The notes under the pieces are model-generated. The model saw nothing but the letters and a program-made list of their open reading frames with translations, had not been told where the DNA came from and made no database searches. The translations under genes were made by a program, and so were the position numbers. A DNA stretch of 8,029 nucleotides from the NCBI GenBank assembly GCA_900752445.1, contig CAADVN010000081.1, positions 1-8,029 of the forward strand, in the 5' to 3' direction. Positions 1 through 5,603 of this stretch are shown here, piece after piece. Every line of letters starts with the position of its first letter. The stretch's first letter is position 1. The DNA comes from an uncultured Oscillospiraceae bacterium (GTDB lineage: Bacteria > Bacillota > Clostridia > Oscillospirales > Oscillospiraceae).

Positions 1-609
1 CTCGGCGGTTCCGGCGGGCTGTGGTGTCCCGGCAGTCTCCGCAGTTCCGGGCAGAGGGGCAGCCGGGGATGGCCCCGCCGCCCCGGGAACCCCCCCGTCG
101 GCGTCTTCACCCGTTCCTTCCCCCAGCCGTAGCGGCGAGGCGACGACCCGCTCCACGCCGAGCTCGTACATGAGCAGACACACGCCTGTCACGTCCGCGA
201 CTGCGTCCAGCGTCCCGAGCTCGTGGAAGTGCACCTCGCCCGGCTCGCGGCCGTGTACCCTGGCCTCGGCCTGTGCAATAAGCGTATACACGGCCCGGGC
301 GTCGTCCCGGACCTTCTCCGGCAGAGCCAGGCTGTCTATGAGTGCGCAGACCTCCGCGAGGCTGCGGTGCTCGTGCTTGTGATGGTGCCCGCACATCTCG
401 GCCTCGTCCTCGCCGTGGACGCTTACCTTTATATGCAGGCCCGTGACGCCGTTTTTCGTCACGGTCTGGGCGTTCGCCTCTACGCCGGGCAGGCCCAGGG
501 CGTTGAGCTTTTCGCATATCCCGCCGCCCTCCGGCGCGACCTGCGCGAGCGCGGCCATGAGCATGTCGCCCGAGACGCCCATGCCGCAGTCGAGATACAG
601 CGTCCTCAT
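1..609 (-). CDS. larC: LarC, nickel insertion protein of nickel-pincer cofactor synthesis (N-terminal part; gene runs off the left edge)
   Basis: LarC is the CTP-dependent nickel insertase (cyclometallase) that puts Ni into the dithio-pyridinium nucleotide to finish the NPN cofactor; it acts in the cytoplasm. The visible 203 residues start MRTLYLDCGMGVSGDMLMAA, the family's N-terminal signature. They continue with a His-rich loop (GHHHKHEHRSLAEV, residues 74-87), a probable metal-binding stretch, and AEARVHGREPGEVHFHELGTLDAVADV (114-140). The ATG overlaps the larB stop codon (ATGA), which implies translational coupling. After residue 163 the sequence departs from the family: the expected GTVK-x-HG...PVPAP region is not seen. 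Instead about 38 Ala/Gly/Pro/Thr-rich residues stay open to the window edge. This could be a lineage-specific insertion or a frameshift. The C-terminal part is outside the window. Confidence 0.9.
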   Translation of the reverse strand, partial: MRTLYLDCGMGVSGDMLMAALAQVAPEGGGICEKLNALGLPGVEANAQTVTKNGVTGLHIKVSVHGEDEAEMCGHHHKHEHRSLAEVCALIDSLALPEKVRDDARAVYTLIAQAEARVHGREPGEVHFHELGTLDAVADVTGVCLLMYELGVERVVASPLRLGEGTGEDADGGVPGAAGPSPAAPLPGTAETAGTPQPAGTAE

Positions 610-1364
610 TTCTCCGCCCCCAGGTGGTTTATCATGCTGGCCAGGTAGCCCGCGCCGAAGCCGTTGTCGATATTCACCACCGAAAGCCCGCTGGCGCAGG
701 AATTGAGCATCGACAGCAGCGCCGCGACCCCGCCGAAGGCTGCGCCGTAGCCCACGCTGGTCGGCACGGCAATTACCGGGCAGTCGGCCAGGCCGCCGAT
801 AACGCTCGGCAGCGCGCCTTCCATGCCCGCGACGGCCACGATGCAGCGTGCAGTCATTATGTCCTCCGCGTGGTCCAGCAGCCGGTGTATTCCGGAGACG
901 CCCACGTCGTAGAGCCGCTTCACCCGGTTGCCCAGCGCCTCAGCCGTCAGCGCCGCCTCCTCGGCGACGGGTATGTCCGTCGTGCCGCCCGTGGCGACCA
1001 CTATCGTGCCCACGCCGTCGGGTTCAGGCATATCGCCTATGCGCCCCACTTTGGACAGCGGGTCGTATGTCAAATCAAACTGCTGCCCCACATACTCCGC
1101 CGCTTCCGCCGACATGCGGGTGATGAGCACCACCCTGTCGCCGCCGCTCATTAGCGCCCCGCTTATGCGCGCGATCTGCTCCGGCGTCTTGCCCTGGCCG
1201 TAGATGACCTCGGCCACGCCCTGGCGCAGCTCGCGGTGGTGATCGACCTTTGCAAAACCTATGTCCTCAAACGGCGCGAGCTTGAGCTGCGTGAAGGCCT
1301 CCTCAGAACTCAGCCTTCCGCTCTCTACCGCCCGGAGTATCTCCATTACGTCCTGCTTCTTCAA
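606..1364 (-). CDS. larB: LarB, nicotinic acid adenine dinucleotide carboxylase/hydrolase (AIR carboxylase family)
   Basis: LarB catalyses the first step of NPN synthesis: it carboxylates the pyridinium ring of NaAD at C5 and cleaves the phosphoanhydride, giving pyridinium-3,5-biscarboxylate mononucleotide and AMP. The 252 residues fit the family length. Visible marks are FAKVDHHRELRQGVAEVIYG (37-56), then the AIR-carboxylase (PurE-like) domain from about 118 to 245 with ATGGTTDIPVAEEA, AGMEGALPSVIGG and PTSVGYGAAFGG. NSCASGLSVVNIDNGFGAGY follows (221-240); C223 in it corresponds to the cysteine reported to bond covalently to the substrate in the Lactiplantibacillus enzyme. The start is TTG, overlapping the larE stop (TTGA), with AGAGG about 9 nt upstream. 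An ATG at codon 7 is possible, but the TTG gives the usual N terminus. It overlaps larE and larC, so it is part of one operon. Confidence 0.95.
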   Translation of the reverse strand: MKKQDVMEILRAVESGRLSSEEAFTQLKLAPFEDIGFAKVDHHRELRQGVAEVIYGQGKTPEQIARISGALMSGGDRVVLITRMSAEAAEYVGQQFDLTYDPLSKVGRIGDMPEPDGVGTIVVATGGTTDIPVAEEAALTAEALGNRVKRLYDVGVSGIHRLLDHAEDIMTARCIVAVAGMEGALPSVIGGLADCPVIAVPTSVGYGAAFGGVAALLSMLNSCASGLSVVNIDNGFGAGYLASMINHLGAEK

Positions 1365-2110
1365 CCCTTTCGCCCTCTCAGATCCAGTGTCACTCTGCCG
1401 AATCCGCCAAGTATCTCCAGCAGCCTGCCGCGCTCTTTCACGGCCCGCTCCAGCATGTTCTCCGGCAGTTCCAGCCTCGCGCCGCCGCCATCCAGCCGCA
1501 CGCGCAGGCCTGCATAGCCCAGAGCCATCAGCTCGGCCTCGGCGCGCTCAATATCCCTCAGCGTTCCCTCGTCGATACGCCGTCCCGCCTGTATCCGCGT
1601 CGCCAGGCAGGCGTAGGAGGGCTTTACCGCCGTGAAAAGCCCAGCCGCCACGGACAGCCGGCGCACATCAGCCTTCGTTATGCCGCAGTCCCGGAGCGGC
1701 GATAACACGCCCAGCTCGCGCAGCGCCCTTGTGCCCGGGCGGTCCCCGGGGTCATCGGAGGCGTTGGTGCCGTCTATTATCTCCGAACAGCCATCGGACG
1801 CCGTCCGCTCGCTCAGGAGCGTGAACAGCGCCCGTTTGCAGTGGTAGCACCTGTCCGCAGAGTTTTCCGCTACGCCAGGTATCGACAGGATATCCGCCTC
1901 TATTATGCCCAGCTCAACGCCCAGTCCGCTGCACAGCCGCTGCGCGTCCTCCAGCTCAAATCCCGGCTGGAACTGCGTCTTTATGTAGTACGGCCTCACC
2001 TCGGCGCCGGATTCCAGGCCCGCGTACAACAGGTACGCCGAGTCCGAGCCGCCAGAAAGGCCAAGCGCGGTCTTCGGATGCCGCGCAAAGAACTCTTCCA
2101 GCGTCATCAT
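1361..2110 (-). CDS. larE: LarE, ATP-dependent sulfur transferase of nickel-pincer cofactor synthesis (three-cysteine type)
   Basis: LarE adenylylates the carboxylates of the LarB product and replaces them with thiocarboxylates. The PP-loop SGGSDSA is near the N terminus. Numbered from the TTG four codons upstream of the chosen start (253 residues), the protein has RCYHCK (C92, C95) and KPSYACLATR (C172). C172 matches the sacrificial cysteine of Lactiplantibacillus LarE. The extra CxxC matches positions that are Trp and Ser there but Cys in Thermotoga-type LarE, where three cysteines hold a [4Fe-4S] cluster that carries the transferred sulfur. I therefore expect catalytic rather than sacrificial sulfur transfer. 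I chose the ATG at 2110, which forms TGATG with the stop of the J-domain gene (coupled start). The upstream TTG at 2122 is less likely. The stop overlaps larB. Confidence 0.94.
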   Translation of the reverse strand: MMTLEEFFARHPKTALGLSGGSDSAYLLYAGLESGAEVRPYYIKTQFQPGFELEDAQRLCSGLGVELGIIEADILSIPGVAENSADRCYHCKRALFTLLSERTASDGCSEIIDGTNASDDPGDRPGTRALRELGVLSPLRDCGITKADVRRLSVAAGLFTAVKPSYACLATRIQAGRRIDEGTLRDIERAEAELMALGYAGLRVRLDGGGARLELPENMLERAVKERGRLLEILGGFGRVTLDLRGRKG

Positions 2111-2796
2111 CAGCAGCGGCAAAAACAGAACCTAAGCAAAAACTGCGCCGCACACAGGCCAAGGCAGAGCTTGCCGGAGGTCCAGTCCCCGGCCGGGAAA
2201 CCGGAACTGTAACTGGTATACACCGTGCCGCCGTATTGCAATTCCTCCAAAAAGCGCTGGTATTCCTCGTTGTCCGGCTCAAGCTGTACTGCACGCTGTG
2301 CAAATTCCATTGCGGTTATCTTATTGCCCAGCCCTGAGTTCGCTATGCCCGCGAGGAAATACCACCTCGCGTCGCGCTCCGCCGCAGGCACCGAGGACAG
2401 GACCGTCATGGCCTCCTGGAAATGCCGTGCCCGTATATAATTCTCCGCCGCGCGGTATTCGTTGCGCTCCTGATACTGCTGGCCGCCGGTATGGCCCCAG
2501 TCCGACTGCTGCCAGCCGCCCCAGGCGCCCCAGGGGTCCCACTGCTGCCCGCCATAGCCCTGCTGCTGGCCGCCATAGCCGTAGCCATAGCCGCCGCCCT
2601 GGGAATAGCGGTTTGCTTCGCCGCTCTTTATCGCATCATAGGCCGCGTTTATCTCGTTCATCTTCTCCGCCGCAGCCTTGTTGCCCGGATTGCGGTCCGG
2701 GTGATACTTCTTGGCCAGATTGCGGTAGGCAGTCTTTATTTCCTCATCCGTCGCGTCCCTCGAGACGCCCAGGACCTCATATGGGTCACGATTCAA
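2110..2796 (-). CDS. J-domain protein with Gly/Tyr/Gln/Trp-rich linker, TPR-like region and Cys-rich tail
   Basis: An Hsp70 co-chaperone type protein; its client is unknown. From the TTG start it has 228 residues. The J domain (about 3-58) holds DPYEVLGVSRDATDEEI and the HPD motif at 32-34 (KKYHPDRNPG), which should stimulate DnaK ATPase. Residues 65-107 are a low-complexity linker rich in Gly, Tyr, Gln and Trp. Residues 113-186 are helical and TPR-like (RAAENYIRARHFQEAMTVLS; AMEFAQRAVQLEPDNEEY). The end carries five cysteines (211, 215, 224, 226, 228). It lacks the DnaJ zinc-finger and substrate domains, so it is not canonical DnaJ. ATGs exist upstream (2841, 2820), but the TTG at 2796 has AAGGGGG before it and puts the J domain at the N terminus, as in relatives. 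It overlaps the DUF5685 gene upstream and larE downstream. Confidence 0.88.
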   Translation of the reverse strand: MNRDPYEVLGVSRDATDEEIKTAYRNLAKKYHPDRNPGNKAAAEKMNEINAAYDAIKSGEANRYSQGGGYGYGYGGQQQGYGGQQWDPWGAWGGWQQSDWGHTGGQQYQERNEYRAAENYIRARHFQEAMTVLSSVPAAERDARWYFLAGIANSGLGNKITAMEFAQRAVQLEPDNEEYQRFLEELQYGGTVYTSYSSGFPAGDWTSGKLCLGLCAAQFLLRFCFCRC

Positions 2797-3637
2797 CGGG
2801 TCTTCCCCCTTCTTCACCATGCCTGCGGGCCATCTCCGCATTGTAACGGAGCCATACGCCTGAGTAGAGTATATTCCTCATAATGTCCGCGTCCTTTACG
2901 ACGGGCAGCCGCTCGAACACAGCGGCGCACTCGCCTATCAGCATGGTCAGGGTATAGCGCAGGTCGTCCTCGGATTTGCCCTCAGCGAAGGCAGCGACCG
3001 GATTATAGCGCCCGGCCGCCCTGTCGCTTTCCAAATCCAGGACCGCGTCCATTATATATATGAATTCGCCCAGCTCCTGCCCGAACAGCCGCAGCCGTTC
3101 GCTCCAGAGCTTGTCCGGCCCCTCGGCGAAGATCTCGCCCATGAGCCTGCCGAAGCATCGCGCCCCGGCGTCCGGGTCGCTCTCCCGCCTCTTTTCTATC
3201 TCGCTCAGCTCGTCCAGGCGGTCATTGATAAACCGGCACTTCTCCGGATACTTCTGCGTCACATAAAAGTATTCCTCGCTCAACGCGGCGGCCTCGCAGC
3301 GGCTCGTCAGGCTTCGCTCATCCTTCCAGTCGTCCATGCACTTGAGGTACGCCAGCGCCAGATTCATGTCCGCTGCATACTCAGTGACCCAGCTCGACAC
3401 CCAGTCATGCCGACGCACCGGGTGCATGAAGCAGCGGCCCGTGCCGCAGCTCTCCTCCGGCTCGTACATGGAGTTGAGCAGCAGCACCAGAAAGGTCATG
3501 TCATAGGTCAGCGTGACACGCGAAAGCGAGCCGTGCCGCTTCTTCAGCGCGTGGCAGAGACCGCAGTAGCACGCCTTATAGCGCAGCTCCTGCTCCTGTG
3601 TCATTATCTCTTTGTTCGCAATGACGTAGCCAAACAT
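2786..3637 (-). CDS. DUF5685 family protein
   Basis: A 283-residue protein of unknown function, recognised as DUF5685 from its N terminus (MFGYVIANKE, then KACYCGLCHALKKRHGSLSR). It appears mostly alpha-helical and soluble. Candidate metal ligands are C23, C25 and C28, then C64, C69 and H72 (CGTGRCFMHP). Two acidic clusters stand out: MDDWKDE (101-107) and MDAVLDLESDRAAGRYNP (196-213). They resemble the paired Asp motifs of all-alpha isoprenoid synthases, but their spacing is shorter than usual, so that is only a hypothesis. The gene starts 6 bp after the zinc-ribbon gene, and its 3' end overlaps the J-domain gene by about 11 bp. I recall this three-gene neighbourhood from other Clostridia, but cannot check it here. 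Confidence 0.85.
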   Translation of the reverse strand: MFGYVIANKEIMTQEQELRYKACYCGLCHALKKRHGSLSRVTLTYDMTFLVLLLNSMYEPEESCGTGRCFMHPVRRHDWVSSWVTEYAADMNLALAYLKCMDDWKDERSLTSRCEAAALSEEYFYVTQKYPEKCRFINDRLDELSEIEKRRESDPDAGARCFGRLMGEIFAEGPDKLWSERLRLFGQELGEFIYIMDAVLDLESDRAAGRYNPVAAFAEGKSEDDLRYTLTMLIGECAAVFERLPVVKDADIMRNILYSGVWLRYNAEMARRHGEEGGRPVES

Positions 3638-3643
3638 AGCAAA

Positions 3644-4048
3644 TCAGGTCTTCCTGATGAACGAGGTGCCGCATTTGCGGCACACGAGCTTTATCTTACC
3701 CTTGCCTCTCGGTACCCTCAGCAGCGTCCGGCAGCTCGGGCAGCGAAAGAACTTGTAGTCTTTTCGCTGCGACCAGCGCTCCTTGAGCCCCCGGAAATAT
3801 GCCCTTGCGCCAGCCGTCATGTTCAGGTACTTCCGGTTCTCCGCCTGGCGCTTATACACATTCCTGGAAAATATGCGGAAATAAACATAGCCAACGCCCA
3901 GCACCGCAAACACCCACAGTACCCGAGACACCTCCACATCGGTAAAAAGCCCGATGACCAGAAGTGCAATGGATATGAATGATACAGCCCTGGATAAATT
4001 GTCGGCGCCGTTGCGCCCTGTCATGAATCTTATCAGCTTTTCCCGCAT
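3644..4048 (-). CDS. Small membrane protein with C-terminal zinc ribbon
   Basis: 134 residues of unknown function. Two predicted transmembrane helices (about 19-37, AVSFISIALLVIGLF; and 41-58, VLWVFAVLGVGYVYF) form a hairpin near the N terminus. A basic linker follows, then a zinc ribbon with CPSC (C103, C106) and CRKC (C123, C126). The ribbon probably faces the cytoplasm, given the basic flanks. The ATG at 4048 has a good ribosome binding site (AAAAGGTG, about 7 nt spacing). It is the first gene of the tight run with DUF5685, the J-domain protein and the lar genes. The context suggests a membrane anchor or metal sensor for the chaperone-like module, which is inference only. Confidence 0.85.
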   Translation of the reverse strand: MREKLIRFMTGRNGADNLSRAVSFISIALLVIGLFTDVEVSRVLWVFAVLGVGYVYFRIFSRNVYKRQAENRKYLNMTAGARAYFRGLKERWSQRKDYKFFRCPSCRTLLRVPRGKGKIKLVCRKCGTSFIRKT

Positions 4049-4080
4049 ACCGCTTCACCTTTTCAATCTTGCTTCAGACC

Positions 4081-4089
4081 ATAATAGCA
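4081..4089 (-). promoter_or_regulatory. Possible extended -10 promoter for the zinc-ribbon/DUF5685/J-domain/lar run
   Basis: Read on the minus strand, this is TGCTATTAT, an extended -10 element about 33 nt before the zinc-ribbon start codon. No good -35 lies at 16-18 nt; TTGATT is present at 20 nt. The 71 bp gap after the CNNM-like gene has no terminator hairpin that I can see, so read-through from that gene is also possible. Confidence 0.35.
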
Positions 4090-4119
4090 CCACAGCCGCC
4101 GAAATAAATCAATAATTTG

Positions 4120-5181
4120 TTAATTTCCCTCGTCTTTCGCCTCAGTCTCGCAGTAATTGAGCTCACCCACCAGCAATTCGAGCAGGTCGCTGAGGGTGAC
4201 GATGCCGGTAACGCCGCCGTATTCATCGAGCACCACCGCCAAACGTATCCTCTCGTCACGCATCCTCTTGAAAAGCACGTCGGCCTTTATGCTGTCAGGC
4301 ACGAAATAGGGCTCCTTTACAGCGGCGCTCATGGCCGTCTGCGCCCCGCGCTCGGGCAGCGCGAAGTAGTCCTTGATGTCCAGTATGCCCACTACCCTGT
4401 CCGTTGTCTCCTGGCATACAGGATAAAGCGAATGCCGCGAGGAAAATATCTCCCGCTCCCAGTCCTCAGTCGTGCCGTCCGCCCAGAGCACGCTCATCTT
4501 TGTGCGGTGGGTCGCAAACTCCTCCGCACGCTGGTCGTCAAACTCGAACAGGTTCTGTATGAACGCGTTTTCCTGCTCGCCTATCGTGCCCTGCTGGCTG
4601 CCCGCTACCGCCATCATGCGTATTTCCTCCTCAGAGTATACATCCTCCTCAGAATCCGGATCTACCCGCAGCAGCCTGAGCATGCCGTTTGTTGACGCCG
4701 TGAGCAGCGAAACTATGGGCTTGAAGACCACCGAAATGAAGGTCACTAGCCCCGAGACCGCCAGTGCCAGCTTCTCAGCATTCTTCATTGCCAACCGCTT
4801 CGGAACAAGCTCGCCGAATATCAGCGTGAAATACGATAGTATTAATGTTATCAGCACAACAGCGATGCTGTCAAGCACCCTCAGGCTTATATCAGCCCCG
4901 AGCGCCACCATCCAGTCCACCAGCGCTTCTGAGAAGTTGTCAGCCGCAAAGGCGCTGCCCAGAAAGCCCGAGAGCGTAATGGCCACCTGTATCGTAGCCA
5001 GAAAACGCGCCGGCTGATTTGTCAGCCGCTCCAGCCTTATCGCACGTCGGTTCCCCTCCTGCGCCATGGCCGCGATTTTCGCATCCTTCGCCGATATGAC
5101 AGCTATCTCCGCACACGCGAATACAGCGTTCAGCAGTATTAGTACGACCTGGAGTATTAGCTGCCAAGCCAGTGTTGTCAC
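4120..5181 (-). CDS. CNNM/CorC-like (hemolysin C family) membrane protein with DUF21 and tandem CBS domains, short form
   Basis: The family comprises inner-membrane proteins linked to Mg2+ (and other divalent cation) efflux or homeostasis; the old name hemolysin is misleading. The DUF21/CNNM transmembrane domain spans about 1-175, with helices near 5-28, 62-80 and 102-123. It includes the conserved acidic helix end (NAVFACAEIAVIS) and the hallmark GELVPKRLA (123-131). Two CBS domains follow, about 213-275 and 284-338, the second with VVLDEYGGVTGIVT. The protein ends at 353, right after VGELN, so the C-terminal CorC_HlyC domain usual in members of 420-450 residues is absent. No remnant lies in the 71 bp downstream. 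The GTG start at 5181 is well supported by AGGAGG 8 nt upstream. It has its own promoter and a structured leader. Confidence 0.93.
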   Translation of the reverse strand: MTTLAWQLILQVVLILLNAVFACAEIAVISAKDAKIAAMAQEGNRRAIRLERLTNQPARFLATIQVAITLSGFLGSAFAADNFSEALVDWMVALGADISLRVLDSIAVVLITLILSYFTLIFGELVPKRLAMKNAEKLALAVSGLVTFISVVFKPIVSLLTASTNGMLRLLRVDPDSEEDVYSEEEIRMMAVAGSQQGTIGEQENAFIQNLFEFDDQRAEEFATHRTKMSVLWADGTTEDWEREIFSSRHSLYPVCQETTDRVVGILDIKDYFALPERGAQTAMSAAVKEPYFVPDSIKADVLFKRMRDERIRLAVVLDEYGGVTGIVTLSDLLELLVGELNYCETEAKDEGN

Positions 5182-5285
5182 TTTCCGTACCTCCTAAATA
5201 AAATACGTCCGCGCCCACTGGAGCCAGTGGGCGTGGACGGTATATTCCAATATTCTATTCGTTTACAAGCGCCGTCATCATCCAT
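5178..5285 (-). CDS. Possible 35-codon leader ORF upstream of the CNNM-like gene
   Basis: An ATG at 5285 opens a 35-residue frame beginning MDDDGACKRIEYWN and ending GRILFRRYGK. Its TGA overlaps the CNNM-like GTG start by 4 bp (GTGA). AGGAG lies 12 nt upstream of the ATG, which is rather far. The middle (PTGSSGRG) is encoded by the leader hairpin, so part of the peptide is dictated by the palindrome. The overlap would allow leader translation to unfold the hairpin and couple to the downstream gene. I do not recognise the peptide, and it may be chance. An 8-codon frame (MMTALVNE) also lies inside it in another frame. Confidence 0.3.
   Translation of the reverse strand: MDDDGACKRIEYWNIPSTPTGSSGRGRILFRRYGK
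5196..5239 (-). promoter_or_regulatory. GC-rich leader hairpin with T-rich tail, terminator- or attenuator-like
   Basis: Arms 5206-5220 and 5225-5239 pair as CGTCC-x-CGCCCACTG with a 4 nt loop and one mismatch. On the minus strand the hairpin is followed by TATTTTATTT and then by the AGGAGG of the CNNM-like gene. It lies within the transcribed leader, so it may act as an attenuator rather than an ordinary gene-end terminator. Confidence 0.55.
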
Positions 5286-5309
5286 GCAAGTACGTTGCTC
5301 CTTTTCTCT

Positions 5310-5338
5310 ATTACAACATATTTTAACCGGCGCGTCAA
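5310..5338 (-). promoter_or_regulatory. Sigma-A-type promoter of the CNNM-like gene
   Basis: On the minus strand, TTGACG (5338-5333) and TGTAAT (5315-5310) are separated by exactly 17 nt, each one base from consensus. Transcription should begin near 5303, giving a leader of about 120 nt before the GTG at 5181. Confidence 0.75.
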
Positions 5339-5355
5339 TAGTCCCCTTAACACAA

Positions 5356-5398
5356 GACCGGCAAATGCCATAAAGGCATTTGCCGGTCCCGCTTTTTT
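5356..5398 (+). terminator. Strong hairpin terminator between the MATE and CNNM-like genes
   Basis: A perfect 14 bp stem (5356-5369 with 5375-5388; GACCGGCAAATGCC and its complement) has a 5 nt loop and is followed by CCGC and six T on the plus strand. On the minus strand it is followed by TTGTGTT, a weaker U-tract. It most likely ends the MATE transcript coming from the right, and may work in both directions. The better T-tract oddly faces the plus strand, where no upstream gene is known. Confidence 0.65.
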
Positions 5399-5603
5399 GG
5401 AGGGGTTATTATGCAGCTGGTCCGATCAAAGCCGAAAATCTCAGCTGCATTTCTAAACATAATCTACCACAAACGGCGGAAATTTTCAACTCCGCATTTT
5501 GCATATTTTTCAGGCTCATATATTGTAACATCGCTCAAGAACAGAAGCGCAATTTGGAAATTCCTCAACACTTTTGACTAATTTCGATGCATTTCTCGTC
5601 CCT
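5399..5603. other. AT-rich intergenic stretch downstream of the MATE gene
   Basis: This stretch is much more AT-rich than the surrounding genes. I see no tRNA, repeat array or known riboswitch. Its only notable content is a plus-strand ORF (5411-5581) with a good ribosome binding site, listed separately. Confidence 0.5.
5411..5581 (+). CDS. Unrecognised plus-strand small ORF, 56 codons, doubtful
   Basis: ATG at 5411 follows GGAGG (5399-5403) with 7 nt spacing. The peptide begins MQLVRSKPKISAAFLNIIYH and ends AIWKFLNTFD; it is basic and aromatic, with no recognised motif or clear transmembrane helix. The ribosome binding site directly follows the T-tract of the 5356-5388 hairpin. I find no convincing plus-strand promoter. 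An open frame this long can occur by chance here. Confidence 0.18.
   Translation: MQLVRSKPKISAAFLNIIYHKRRKFSTPHFAYFSGSYIVTSLKNRSAIWKFLNTFD

Noticed and set aside
223..1154. Long plus-strand open frames opposite larC and larB (223-648 and 624-1154)
   Set aside because: They are antisense to well-recognised genes in GC-rich DNA, match no family I know, and have Arg/Ala/His-rich compositions typical of shadow frames.
2111..2122. TTG at 2122 as the larE start
   Set aside because: It adds four residues inside the J-domain gene and has no good ribosome binding site; the ATG at 2110 forms a coupled TGATG.
2797..2841. ATG starts at 2841 or 2820 for the J-domain protein
   Set aside because: The extra residues overlap DUF5685 coding sequence further and precede the conserved J-domain start; the TTG at 2796 has a better-placed AAGGGGG. 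Still not certain.
5182..5310. Metal riboswitch (Mg2+ M-box or Mn2+ yybP-ykoY) before the CNNM-like gene
   Set aside because: The leader is about 120 nt and mostly one hairpin; I see none of the conserved junction elements of those classes.
5380..5410. Plus-strand frame starting at TTG 5380
   Set aside because: It begins inside the terminator hairpin and has no ribosome binding site.
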